A stretch of 55,075 nt of DNA from an uncultured Eubacteriales bacterium (GTDB lineage Bacteria; Bacillota; Clostridia; Oscillospirales; Acutalibacteraceae). A model generated the notes under the pieces. It was not told where the DNA came from. It did not search any database and saw only the letters and a program-made list of their open reading frames with translations. Positions 39,407 to 47,100 of the stretch are shown here, piece by piece. The DNA is taken from contig OMWP01000014.1 of the NCBI GenBank assembly GCA_900314795.1, positions 1 to 55,075 of the forward strand. Reading direction: 5' to 3'. The translations under genes were made by a program, and so were the position numbers. Every line of letters starts with the position of its first letter. Positions within the stretch are counted from its first letter, which is position 1.

Positions 39407-41163
39407 TGGATGAAAACAAAAAAGAATTAGAAGCCGTCGAAGACGCTAAGTTAACGGCGGAAAGTCCCGATCCTGTCGAAGAAACCGAAAAAGCCGGATC
39501 GACCGAAGCTGCTCAAACAGAACATCCATCCGACGCCGAAACTGTTGAGGTTGACAAAGGAACCGATGAACAGGATGACAAAGATGAGGCGCTCGAAAGC
39601 TTCCTGAGCCGCGAGCAAAAAGAAAAGAAAGCAAAGCCCTCGGGCAAGCATAAGCCCATCCTGATCCTGATCATCGCCCTCGCGGCGGTCGCGATCCTGG
39701 TGATCCTGCTGATCGTTCTGCGCTCGAACTCTCAAAAAAAGGTGACAGAGGAAACCCCCGTGGCTGAGCTGTCGCTCCACGTCAACGACGGGGTTCATGA
39801 GGCAAGTATCTCACTCGATGACAACGGTAATATCGAGAAAAACGGTACCGGCTCCCTGATCACCTATGTTCCCTCTCAGATCAAACAGATCGACGTCGAA
39901 AACCAAAACGGCTCCTTCAGCGTCACTGCAGAAACGCCCTCGGGCGAGGCGACCGTATACAAGATCGTCGGTTTTGAGAAATACCCCCTGCAGGAGGGTG
40001 TTGCCGATGAGATCGCCAAGCACAGCAGTGCCATCGATTTCTCCCGGATCATCGAGGCGAACGCCAATCTTGCCGACTTTGGGTTAGATCAACCCCGCGC
40101 TACCGCAAAGGTCACCTATACCGACGATACCTCCTCGATCATTCGCATCGGTAACGAGGCAGCCGGAGAAGCAGGTACCTATGTTGCGTTCGGCACCACC
40201 AACGACGTCTATCTGGTCAACAGCACCGACGTGCAGAGCTTCCTATACAATGTCAACGAATTCATCAGCCTGAATATCACCGATAAAATGGAGGACAGCG
40301 AGAACGCCGCGTTCTCCAAAGCGACGATCAGCGGTACTCATTTTGATAAAAATATCGTTCTGGTACCAAACAAGGATGATGCGCTTGAAGCAGCTTACCT
40401 GCTGCAGGAGCCCCTTGAGGTACCCGCTAACGTGATCGAAGCAAACGACATTGCGGGCAACATCCGCGGTCTGTACGCAGAAGCCGTCAAGTGTGTCAAT
40501 CCAAGCAACGACCAGCTCGCGTCCTACGGTTTGAGTAAGCCGTACGCACAGATCGACGCGACCTATCCCGATATCAACATCACCCTGCAGTGTTCCGCGC
40601 CGAATGACGACGGACTCGTTTATATCTATAACCCTGACAAAAACGTGATCTATTCGATCCAGCTGGCGGCTGTCTGTTGGGCTAAGACGAGCGTTCAGCT
40701 CCTCATGCCCGAAACCCCGATGAACGCCAAGCTGAAAAATGTCAGTGACATCGACTTTTCCGCAGGTGATACCGACTTCTCGCTGAAGGTTACGACCAAT
40801 ACCGAAACTACGACCGATGATAACGGCACGGAACAGGAGAATACCACCTCTACCGCTGCTTACAACGGAAAAGACCTGAATACAGATGACTTCAATGTGT
40901 TCTTCCAGAACATTACAATGGTCAAGAATACCGGTTCCGCGGATTCGGACGGTAAAGACAAAGTGATGACCGTCACCCTGCATTATACGACCGATCGCTC
41001 TGCGGATACGCTGATCGTATACAGCGACGGCAACAGCTCCAAGTACATCATGGAGTATAACGGCACCACCATCGGCACCGTCAGCAAGACTTACATCAAC
41101 AGCCTGATCGAGGGCGCCGAAAACCTGATCGCCGGAAAATCTGTCGAAGGCTTATCCAACTGA
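39406..41163 (+). CDS. DUF4340 membrane protein
   Basis: The 585-residue protein begins with an acidic, disordered cytosolic stretch (about 1-70), then a lysine-rich segment and one membrane helix (ILILIIALAAVAILVILLIVL). A long outside domain of DUF4340 type follows, with repeated beta units (for example FGLDQPRATAKVTYTDD and YGLSKPYAQIDATYP, both GL-x-x-P repeats). DUF4340 proteins regularly follow GldG-like proteins, so it is a probable part of this complex. The terminator lies nine bases downstream. Confidence 0.85.
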   Translation: MDENKKELEAVEDAKLTAESPDPVEETEKAGSTEAAQTEHPSDAETVEVDKGTDEQDDKDEALESFLSREQKEKKAKPSGKHKPILILIIALAAVAILVILLIVLRSNSQKKVTEETPVAELSLHVNDGVHEASISLDDNGNIEKNGTGSLITYVPSQIKQIDVENQNGSFSVTAETPSGEATVYKIVGFEKYPLQEGVADEIAKHSSAIDFSRIIEANANLADFGLDQPRATAKVTYTDDTSSIIRIGNEAAGEAGTYVAFGTTNDVYLVNSTDVQSFLYNVNEFISLNITDKMEDSENAAFSKATISGTHFDKNIVLVPNKDDALEAAYLLQEPLEVPANVIEANDIAGNIRGLYAEAVKCVNPSNDQLASYGLSKPYAQIDATYPDINITLQCSAPNDDGLVYIYNPDKNVIYSIQLAAVCWAKTSVQLLMPETPMNAKLKNVSDIDFSAGDTDFSLKVTTNTETTTDDNGTEQENTTSTAAYNGKDLNTDDFNVFFQNITMVKNTGSADSDGKDKVMTVTLHYTTDRSADTLIVYSDGNSSKYIMEYNGTTIGTVSKTYINSLIEGAENLIAGKSVEGLSN

Positions 41164-41171
41164 TCCCACTA

Positions 41172-41196
41172 AAAAACCCCGCTCAGATGAGCGGGG
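41172..41196 (+). terminator. Terminator between convergent operons
   Basis: CCCCGCTC-AGAT-GAGCGGGG with an A-tract on the left and T-rich sequence on the right serves both the Gld-like operon and the leftward operon that ends at 41207. Confidence 0.9.
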
Positions 41197-41206
41197 TTTC
41201 TTTCAC

Positions 41207-41683
41207 TTATTCGCTTTTCTTCAGCTCCATATAATATCGGTAATTCACGCCGTTCAGGATCGCGTGCATCTGGATCGCGAAAATGAATACGGCAGATGAC
41301 AGAACCGAGATAAAATTAAAGAGAAAGTTGCCGTGGATCGCATCGTTGACCTGCCCGATGATCAGCATCACAAGGCTGATGACAAAGGAGATGATCATCA
41401 CGATATCCGCTTTCTTAGCCAGAGGATGGGAGAAAAATACGATCATACCGGGCTTTCCGTTTCGCTTTGCAGTGGAGTCGCTGTTCTGCTTGCGAGCGCT
41501 GCTGAAACGATAAAACATCACATATCCCAGCAGCAAGAATAAAAAGAACAGCAATCCGCCGATGAACGATATGGATTTTGCCAACGCATTGTCCACGCTG
41601 TCAAATACGGCGCATAACAGCATGAGCGAGGAAATCAGCAAAAAGAGGATCGCTCTCTCCATAACTTTCTTTTCTTTTGACAA
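41207..41683 (-). CDS. Hypothetical membrane protein of the NHLM/TIR/FHA cluster
   Basis: This protein of about 158 residues has four membrane helices in two pairs: FLLISSLMLLCAVF and IGGLLFFLFLLLGYVMFY, then MIISFVISLVMLIIG and a last helix near the C-terminus. A basic loop with Ser/Lys (SSARKQNSDSTAKRNGK) separates the pairs. Start is uncertain: GGGGTGAT precedes a TTG at 41683, a GTG lies at 41692 and an ATG at 41662. It is the last gene of the leftward FHA-PP2C operon. I do not recognise the family. Confidence 0.65.
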   Translation of the reverse strand: MSKEKKVMERAILFLLISSLMLLCAVFDSVDNALAKSISFIGGLLFFLFLLLGYVMFYRFSSARKQNSDSTAKRNGKPGMIVFFSHPLAKKADIVMIISFVISLVMLIIGQVNDAIHGNFLFNFISVLSSAVFIFAIQMHAILNGVNYRYYMELKKSE

Positions 41684-41785
41684 TGATATCACCCCATCGG
41701 GTCTTTATATAATGTGTATCCAAATCCATACAAAACAAAAATCTTGCGGCACAGATACCTGCGCCGCTGTATGTTTCTGATATGA

Positions 41786-42289
41786 TTATTCAATGATCTC
41801 CTGTGTATCGCACACGATCACTTGCTTGACGATCTCGAAAGATACGCCCTCTGCAGGGGGCACGCTTTCTGCTTGAACCACAACATTCGTCCCGGGATCT
41901 CCGAACTGCTGGGTCACGGCTTCATTCTCACCGATCTGTGCCGGCTGAGCGTTGTATTCGGCGGTTTTCACATCATCCGCAACAGGGACAGGTGTGGGAG
42001 CGGTACCGTCGACGGCCTTGGTGATACCTTCCTTCGTTCGGATCTCCTGTGTGATCTCCGCATTGACAGCCTGATCGGGCGTCGGCTGCGGTTCACTCTT
42101 ACCCATCATCGTCTGCAGCTCCGGGTTCTCGGTTGAAGTGTCAACGCCTTCCTTCTCAAAGTCGGCGTTTTGCTTTTTCTTACCGCGGATACCGAAAACA
42201 AAAATCAACAGGATCGCTGCAATCAAGAAAAGGACAGCAACAGCTAAGCATATATAGATTCCGATTCGCATCATGTCATTTGTTTCCAC
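41786..42289 (-). CDS. Single-pass membrane protein with Pro/Thr-rich tail
   Basis: The 167-residue protein has one N-terminal helix (IGIYICLAVAVLFLIAAILLIFVF), a short basic GIRGKKKQ stop signal, and a long acidic, Pro/Thr/Gln-rich, probably unfolded cytosolic tail that ends in a small structured part (VSFEIVKQVIVCDTQEIIE). GTG 42289 is chosen because AAGGAGGG lies eight bases upstream. It follows the PP2C gene in the same operon. The Thr/Ser-rich tail could be a phosphorylation target for the cluster, which is inference. Confidence 0.65.
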   Translation of the reverse strand: METNDMMRIGIYICLAVAVLFLIAAILLIFVFGIRGKKKQNADFEKEGVDTSTENPELQTMMGKSEPQPTPDQAVNAEITQEIRTKEGITKAVDGTAPTPVPVADDVKTAEYNAQPAQIGENEAVTQQFGDPGTNVVVQAESVPPAEGVSFEIVKQVIVCDTQEIIE

Positions 42290-42358
42290 TATGCCGTCCC
42301 TCCTTTTTTGGATTTTGATTTGTATGATCGTCATTCACGGCGTCATCGTATGATGATA

Positions 42359-43126
42359 TCAGATCACTTTGACCAATAAAACGGTGATGTTATCCGTTTC
42401 GCGTCGGTTCTTATTCAACTCTGTCAGATAAACAGCATTGTCCATCATCGTTTGTTCATCCGTGAGCACGGAGTAATTGAGATACTGGAAGATCTCCTCG
42501 GGCGTGATAACATGTCTGAAACCGTCGGAGCACTGCATAAAGACCTGACCGGACACACAGGCGCCGGTATAATAATCGGGTGTGATGATCGGACTGGCGC
42601 CGACACACTGCAACAGCACGTTGCGTCGGGGATGGACAGCGGCCTCTTCGGGCGTGATATGACCCAGATCGACTTCCCGCTGTACAAAGCTCTGATCTTT
42701 TGTCAGCTGATACAAGCCGTCAGAGATCACATAAGCCCTGGAGTCGCCGATGTTGATGAGATAATACTGTTCCTTCATGAACAGCGCCGCGTTCAGGGTG
42801 GTACCCATGCTCACCCCTAAGGGAGCCGCATAGGCAGCGATCTTTCGGTTACAATCCATCACCAGCTCTTCCCACTCGCCGAAGATCATCTTTTCGGGAT
42901 CTTCCATATGGAGCAGCTTTGGTAATTCATTTTCAAACCAACTGCTAAACGCCTTGATGACCGTTGCACTGGCGACTTCGCCTTTGGCAAGACCGCCCAT
43001 TCCGTCACAGATGACCGACAAAAGCACCTTGCCGACGTCTGTCTGTGCCTCCATCATCAGTGCGGAGTCCTGGTTTGTACTTTTTCTGATACCGACATCC
43101 GTATGTACTGCCGTTAAAAAATCCAT
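42359..43126 (-). CDS. PP2C-type Ser/Thr protein phosphatase
   Basis: The 255-residue phosphatase has the PP2C metal-site motifs in order: RKSTNQDS near residue 14, VICDGMGGLAKGE (Asp41), GTTLNAALF, NIGDSRAYVI, CSDGFRHVI and TDNITVLLV. It is similar to Stp/PrpC, which reverse Ser/Thr kinase signals. The ATG at 43126 is preceded by AAGGA; longer frames lack a start site. No Ser/Thr kinase is found in the window, so its kinase must be encoded elsewhere. It lies between the FHA protein and a membrane protein with a Thr-rich tail. Confidence 0.9.
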   Translation of the reverse strand: MDFLTAVHTDVGIRKSTNQDSALMMEAQTDVGKVLLSVICDGMGGLAKGEVASATVIKAFSSWFENELPKLLHMEDPEKMIFGEWEELVMDCNRKIAAYAAPLGVSMGTTLNAALFMKEQYYLINIGDSRAYVISDGLYQLTKDQSFVQREVDLGHITPEEAAVHPRRNVLLQCVGASPIITPDYYTGACVSGQVFMQCSDGFRHVITPEEIFQYLNYSVLTDEQTMMDNAVYLTELNKNRRETDNITVLLVKVI

Positions 43127-43386
43127 TTTTCCTTGGCCTTTCCGCCCACACAGCGACCCTCTGCCGATCCAGCCCTGTTGTAAAGACTCATCCGACGACT
43201 GCCGCACGGCGATCGATCGGATGATATCGGCGGAGTTATCCTGCACAAAAGGCTGATTTTATCCTGCCCTTTTGCGTAGGATATCACCCCGGATCTCTGT
43301 TATTGATTATTGATTGTCAAATACGATTTTCGTCCGTATCATCACCAAAAGCTGTTCACACACCGGTGCAAACAGCTATGGTTGAT

Positions 43387-44256
43387 TTAACCGATAAACT
43401 CGAATTCTTCGTTGGATAATTTCACCTTGTCGCCGGGGATCAATGCGACCTCCTGATTGGGAGAGAGCTTCGTGCCGTTGATATAGGTGCTGTTTGTAGA
43501 ACCGAGGTCGCTGATATAGCATTTACCCGCGCGCACCTTGATCTTCGCGTGTCTGCGGCTGATCGAGTTATTATTGGTGATGCAATAATCCACCTTGGCT
43601 CTTTCTTTGCCGATATAAAACTCCGGCTTATTGATCAAGACCTTTTCCGATCCGTTTTTGCGCATGAGCACATAGCCCGACGAATCTGTGCCGAGTACCG
43701 TTGTATCGCCTGCGCCGTCTACAGGGTATGGCTTTATCTCGCCGTTCTGCATAAAGCGCTCTGAAACCTTGGGACGAGACGTCTGCTGATCCATCTCCGC
43801 ATTCATCGGCTGATTCATTGCCGGGTTCATCGGTTGCTGCATTGCCGGATTCGTGGGCTGATTCATCGGACGATTCACCGGTTGCTGCATCGACGGGTTC
43901 ATGGGTTGATTCATCGGACGGTTCATCGGCGGTGCTTGATGATAATTCTGTACATTTGTCTGATTCGGCATGATGTTGTTATCATTCTTATTCTTGTTGG
44001 TGATCACCAGGATCACTACAACTACCGCGACAAGCGCCAGTACCAGAAGAATAATAATAAAGACGAGAATACCCATCACGGAATCCGAAACATAACCGTT
44101 GGTCAACGCCTTTGCCATTTCGCTTAATGAAATGCCGGCAATATCGGCAGATGCCGCAGATGCCTGTAAACCGGAAGCTGTCATCATACCGATCATCATA
44201 ACCAGTACCGACAATATTCCAAGTATTTTTTTCATTGTTTTGTTTGTGAAACGCAT
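43387..44256 (-). CDS. Membrane protein with cytosolic FHA domain and PMNQP repeats
   Basis: The 289-residue protein has a signal-like hydrophobic start (about 9-33), a short outer segment, a strong membrane helix (about 60-86), and a cytosolic linker with eight or so degenerate Pro-Met-Asn-Gln repeats (about 108-150). A C-terminal FHA domain follows (about 213-288) with the phosphothreonine-binding residues in NSISRRHAKI and DLGSTNSTYING. Between linker and domain lies GDTTVLGTD, like the phospho-Thr docking motif (ETTVL type) known from FHA partner proteins. The second ATG (44256) has AGGAGG at ideal spacing. It heads an operon with PP2C and two membrane proteins. Confidence 0.88.
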   Translation of the reverse strand: MRFTNKTMKKILGILSVLVMMIGMMTASGLQASAASADIAGISLSEMAKALTNGYVSDSVMGILVFIIILLVLALVAVVVVILVITNKNKNDNNIMPNQTNVQNYHQAPPMNRPMNQPMNPSMQQPVNRPMNQPTNPAMQQPMNPAMNQPMNAEMDQQTSRPKVSERFMQNGEIKPYPVDGAGDTTVLGTDSSGYVLMRKNGSEKVLINKPEFYIGKERAKVDYCITNNNSISRRHAKIKVRAGKCYISDLGSTNSTYINGTKLSPNQEVALIPGDKVKLSNEEFEFIG

Positions 44257-44471
44257 TTTCATATCCTCCTGAAAAAAGCTATTGTAAATCTTTGTTATAG
44301 CTAAACGACGATTCCCTTCAACCTATGATGAAATCAATTATATTATATACTATATATAGGCGTTATATAACGCCGATCCACAAGGAATAGTTATGAAGCA
44401 AAAACACCTGTTTTCGCATAAAAATTCATACTTCCCCGATTTTATATATGATAATCCTATTGTGATAGTTT

Positions 44472-44500
44472 ATTATAACATTCATCCAAATTTCTGTCAA
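44472..44500 (-). promoter_or_regulatory. Strong promoter of the FHA-PP2C operon
   Basis: On the minus strand TTGACA (44495-44500) and TATAAT (44472-44477) are 17 bases apart, a consensus sigma-A promoter. The leader is about 210 bases long and includes the perfect palindrome GGCGTTATATAACGCC (44359-44374). This accounts for the gene-free gap 44263-44678 together with the terminator at 44626-44652. Confidence 0.85.
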
Positions 44501-44625
44501 TAAAAAAGCCGTAATCTGTTAATTGATGATCGGTATCATTCCCCCTGTCAGTCGTATGTTGTGAACGATCCTTTTATACCGATTTTTACATCAGCCTCCG
44601 ACAAGATACTCGTCGATGCTGATAA

Positions 44626-44652
44626 CGCCGTCGTGATCCTGCCACGACGGCG
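44626..44652 (-). terminator. Terminator after the TIR gene
   Basis: CGCCGTCGTG (44626-44635) and CACGACGGCG (44643-44652) form a perfect 10-bp stem. On the minus strand it lies 27 bases beyond the TIR stop codon; the T-tract is short. Confidence 0.65.
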
Positions 44653-44678
44653 CTTTTAGTGACTGTTCGTTGATAGCA

Positions 44679-45668
44679 TTATGTATGGGTCCATTCTTCG
44701 TAAAACCGGATGACCGAATCCTCTTGATATACCTTTCCCCCATCGGGCAAATCGCTTTGCTGCACGAGCTTGTTGATCGACGGGATCTGAGATTTGATCG
44801 AACCGCCTGAGCGACTGAGTATCACCGCGATAATACTCAACGCCAGTGCCAATACCATCAGAACGATCATGAGCGGGATCAGCCATTTTAAGTGTCTTTG
44901 ACTGTCGTTTTTCCTCGGACCTTGAGTTTCCTCCACCCTTCTGATATCGCTCTTCATTCTGATAGGCTTCAGGCTTGCCTCTCGGTTGAAGTCTTCTTTA
45001 GAAAAGATCTTTGTATGCTCACCTCTCTGCTGCGGAACCGCCCTGATCGTCTGCGGGTCGGGATGGTAGGTGGGGTGATAGGTCACGTTGACCTTACGGC
45101 TTTCATAACCGGCACTGTTTTCTTGCTCCGAAAACCACATGTCACTGAACGACGGTCCGCCTGCTCCGCCGCTGTCATACGACTCGTCCTGATACTCTGC
45201 GGCAGACGAGATATGGACGCTCTCATCCGGAGCGCCTTTGGAGGATGCCAACAGCGGTGAACGATACAGTTTCCCGAAAAACTCATCATCCGACATACCG
45301 ACCTTTGCGATCGACTGGGCTGACGACAGCTGCATCTGCATACCGGGTGACATCGCGACGGTCTCTATCGCTACGGATATCAGCGGTTTTCTTTTGAGAA
45401 GGGTAAAGTTGATTTCTCGCCTGCAATTGTGAGAGTTCAATGCGTTATCCGACAAAAACGCGATACAAAGCGCACAGCGGCTCAGGTGGTCGGCGATCAC
45501 CTCGGGCCAGTCGGCGCCGGGGTCGATCCCCTCATCATACCACACTCTGTATCCGTCGCGTGCCAATCGCTCAATGATCGGATATACCTCTTGTTTATCT
45601 CGATGACAATAGCTGACGAAAATATAATTGTCCGCCCCTTCATACGGACGTACAGAACATCGCTTCAT
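44679..45668 (-). CDS. Membrane-anchored TIR-domain protein
   Basis: The 329-residue protein has an N-terminal TIR domain (about 12-125): strand YIFVSYCHRDKQEVYPIIE, BB-loop region RVWYDEGIDPGADWPEVIAD, and helix NCRREINFTLLKR with Glu85 where NADase TIR domains have their catalytic glutamate. A long Ser/Gly/Pro-rich, probably unfolded linker (about 140-255) leads to one membrane helix (about 261-285) and a 40-residue outer tail. The TIR domain therefore faces the cytosol. ATG 45668 has GAGGGA seven bases upstream. It follows the STAS gene by 50 bases and is probably in the peptide-STAS-TIR operon. Confidence 0.87.
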   Translation of the reverse strand: MKRCSVRPYEGADNYIFVSYCHRDKQEVYPIIERLARDGYRVWYDEGIDPGADWPEVIADHLSRCALCIAFLSDNALNSHNCRREINFTLLKRKPLISVAIETVAMSPGMQMQLSSAQSIAKVGMSDDEFFGKLYRSPLLASSKGAPDESVHISSAAEYQDESYDSGGAGGPSFSDMWFSEQENSAGYESRKVNVTYHPTYHPDPQTIRAVPQQRGEHTKIFSKEDFNREASLKPIRMKSDIRRVEETQGPRKNDSQRHLKWLIPLMIVLMVLALALSIIAVILSRSGGSIKSQIPSINKLVQQSDLPDGGKVYQEDSVIRFYEEWTHT

Positions 45669-45717
45669 CTGATTCCCTCGCTCTGTTTCAACATCGCAGT
45701 GTGATCGAATGTCGGCA

Positions 45718-46080
45718 TCAGTATCGTAATTCCAACAGATCCGAAAAGCCGCTTTCGTCAAAGACGGCCATCACCTCATCGGACGGATATTCGATCACCA
45801 GCGCAATATCGGACTCATCCGCTACCCGCTGCACCGTGAGCAGCGACCGCAGCGCGTTTCCGGAAATAAACGTGACCTGTGACATATTGACGCTGATCGA
45901 GCGACAAAATGACACGGCAGCCATCAGCTCGTCCTCCAATTCATGCGCCACCGTGCTTTTGATCGCACCGGATATATGCACAGACATCTCGCCATCCTTT
46001 ATCCTTTCCGATAAAGTCATGACGAGAGTGTCATCCTCGTATATTTCCAGAGCATTGTTGTTCATAACCCGTCTGATCAT
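45718..46080 (-). CDS. STAS-domain protein (anti-sigma antagonist-like)
   Basis: The 120-residue protein has a STAS fold pattern: TLVMTLSERIKDGEMSVHIS then GAIKSTVAHELEDELMAAV, and SISVNMSQVTFISGNALRSLL, where SpoIIAA-type proteins hold their regulated serine (here Ser in FISGNA). A last strand and helix close it. Such proteins relay phosphorylation or bind partners in sigma-factor or stressosome switches, often opposite a PP2C phosphatase, and a PP2C gene lies 2.6 kb downstream. The start is 12 bases after the peptide gene stop, with AGAGGAT between. Confidence 0.85.
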   Translation of the reverse strand: MIRRVMNNNALEIYEDDTLVMTLSERIKDGEMSVHISGAIKSTVAHELEDELMAAVSFCRSISVNMSQVTFISGNALRSLLTVQRVADESDIALVIEYPSDEVMAVFDESGFSDLLELRY

Positions 46081-46091
46081 TTGTTATCCTC

Positions 46092-46274
46092 TTAATCTTC
46101 CTGCTCGGATTTCCGATAGAAAAAGTCCGGCTTTGCGGCAGCCGCGATATGATCCAGCTCATCCATCGACAGCTCGTCTTCATCGAATTTACCGATCAGG
46201 CGAGAGAGTCTGTCATCCGAAGCGAACTCCTGGCTGTCCTTCATTTTTGTTAAGAATTTTTCGAATTTTTTCAT
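46092..46274 (-). CDS. Candidate exported peptide precursor with double-glycine-type leader
   Basis: This 60-residue peptide has AGGTGACGAC before its ATG and a consensus promoter of its own. The N-terminal part is an amphipathic helix, MKKFEKFLTKMKDSQ. The leader ends in DEDELSMDELDHIAAAAK, which has the E-L-S-x-x-E-L-x-x-I/V pattern of NHLP, Nif11 and double-glycine leaders, with Ala-Ala in place of Gly-Gly. The remaining core would be only 12 to 14 residues (KPDFFYRKSEQED), acidic and aromatic, with no Cys. It lies between two NHLM exporter genes' operon and the STAS/TIR genes, so it is the likely cargo of the C39 exporter or a signal. It could also be a non-exported regulator. Confidence 0.6.
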   Translation of the reverse strand: MKKFEKFLTKMKDSQEFASDDRLSRLIGKFDEDELSMDELDHIAAAAKPDFFYRKSEQED

Positions 46275-46316
46275 GTCGTCACCTTTGTCCTTTCTGTAAA
46301 ACGGACATATATTTTT

Positions 46317-46345
46317 ATTATACATGGCTGCGGATCATTTATCAA
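46317..46345 (-). promoter_or_regulatory. Promoter of the peptide-STAS-TIR operon
   Basis: On the minus strand TTGATA (46340-46345), a 17-base spacer and TATAAT (46317-46322) lie about 35 bases before the ribosome site of the peptide gene. Confidence 0.8.
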
Positions 46346-46383
46346 GAGCTTTCTGTAATTCGCTCACGATATCAAGCTGCCGA

Positions 46384-46427
46384 CGGAGATGCGAGGGGAT
46401 CATTAATCGTCATCAATGAGATCTCCG
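46384..46427. terminator. Stem-loop downstream of the 157-residue membrane protein gene
   Basis: CGGAGAT (46384-46390) and ATCTCCG (46421-46427) enclose a second pairing, TCATT with AATGA. No T-tract is seen, so terminator activity is uncertain. Confidence 0.4.
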
Positions 46428-46487
46428 ACAACACCCGTTATCGTTCCGAAAACAAGAGAAGCTCTTTGTGATCCTCACATTGATTGA

Positions 46488-46961
46488 TCAGAATAGAGAG
46501 ATCAGGTTTGCACCTGCACAGGCGATCATCAGCGGTGCGATCATGCCCCACGGTTTGTCTTTAAACATCCTGATCCCGTTGATGGTGATCACGGTGTTGA
46601 TCGCGTAGATAATCAGGAAGCTGCCGATCGCAGCGAGCGTCATGCCCGTAGTGGAGAATACTGTCAGAGATCGATACAGACCGTGTGCCATAAACATCAG
46701 ATTCTGACCGATCGCAAAAAATGATGCGATACAAAAGCCGATCCTCAGCGGCATGCTGATTTTTTCATCGGGGATCATCTTCAACAAGCGAACACACGCG
46801 AATGCAACCATCGCCGCTACGATCACCACCGCGCATCGGCTGTATGCTGTCACAAAAAGCGCTGACTTGCCGATTCTCTTCACGAGTACGCCGCTGATGA
46901 TCAGTATCGGAGCCGCAGCTTTCGTGATCGATGCTGTCTTTCTCCATGCTGTGTTTGTCAT
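46488..46961 (-). CDS. Hypothetical membrane protein of the NHLM cluster
   Basis: The 157-residue protein has about five membrane helices (for example APILIISGVLV, AVVIVAAMVAFACVRLL, GFCIASFFAIGQNLMFM, IGSFLIIYAINTVITI and MIAPLMIACAGANLISLF). It has no visible catalytic motif. ATG 46961 has AAGGA ten bases upstream. Its place between the exporter genes and the peptide gene would suit an immunity protein or an accessory transporter part, which is inference from position only. Confidence 0.7.
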   Translation of the reverse strand: MTNTAWRKTASITKAAAPILIISGVLVKRIGKSALFVTAYSRCAVVIVAAMVAFACVRLLKMIPDEKISMPLRIGFCIASFFAIGQNLMFMAHGLYRSLTVFSTTGMTLAAIGSFLIIYAINTVITINGIRMFKDKPWGMIAPLMIACAGANLISLF

Positions 46962-47057
46962 GTTGATCCCATCCTTTGTGTCTTTCTGTTTATATATACA
47001 CGCAAAGCAAGAAACTGTGACATGATTGTGAATGTTTTTTAACTTTTTAAAGTAAAA

Positions 47058-47088
47058 GCTCTCTGTACCGAAAAGTACAAAGAGCATA
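47058..47088 (-). terminator. Terminator of the exporter operon
   Basis: On the minus strand GCTCTTTGTAC and GTACAGAGAGC pair (with a G-U pair) around a short loop, followed by TTTTACTTT, 13 bases beyond the stop of the NHLM ABC2 gene. Confidence 0.75.
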
Positions 47089-47100
47089 GCGTCATCTGTT

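Noticed and set aside
46488-47087. Longer start at 47087 for the membrane protein
   Set aside because: The extension has no ribosome site and runs through the terminator hairpin of the exporter operon.
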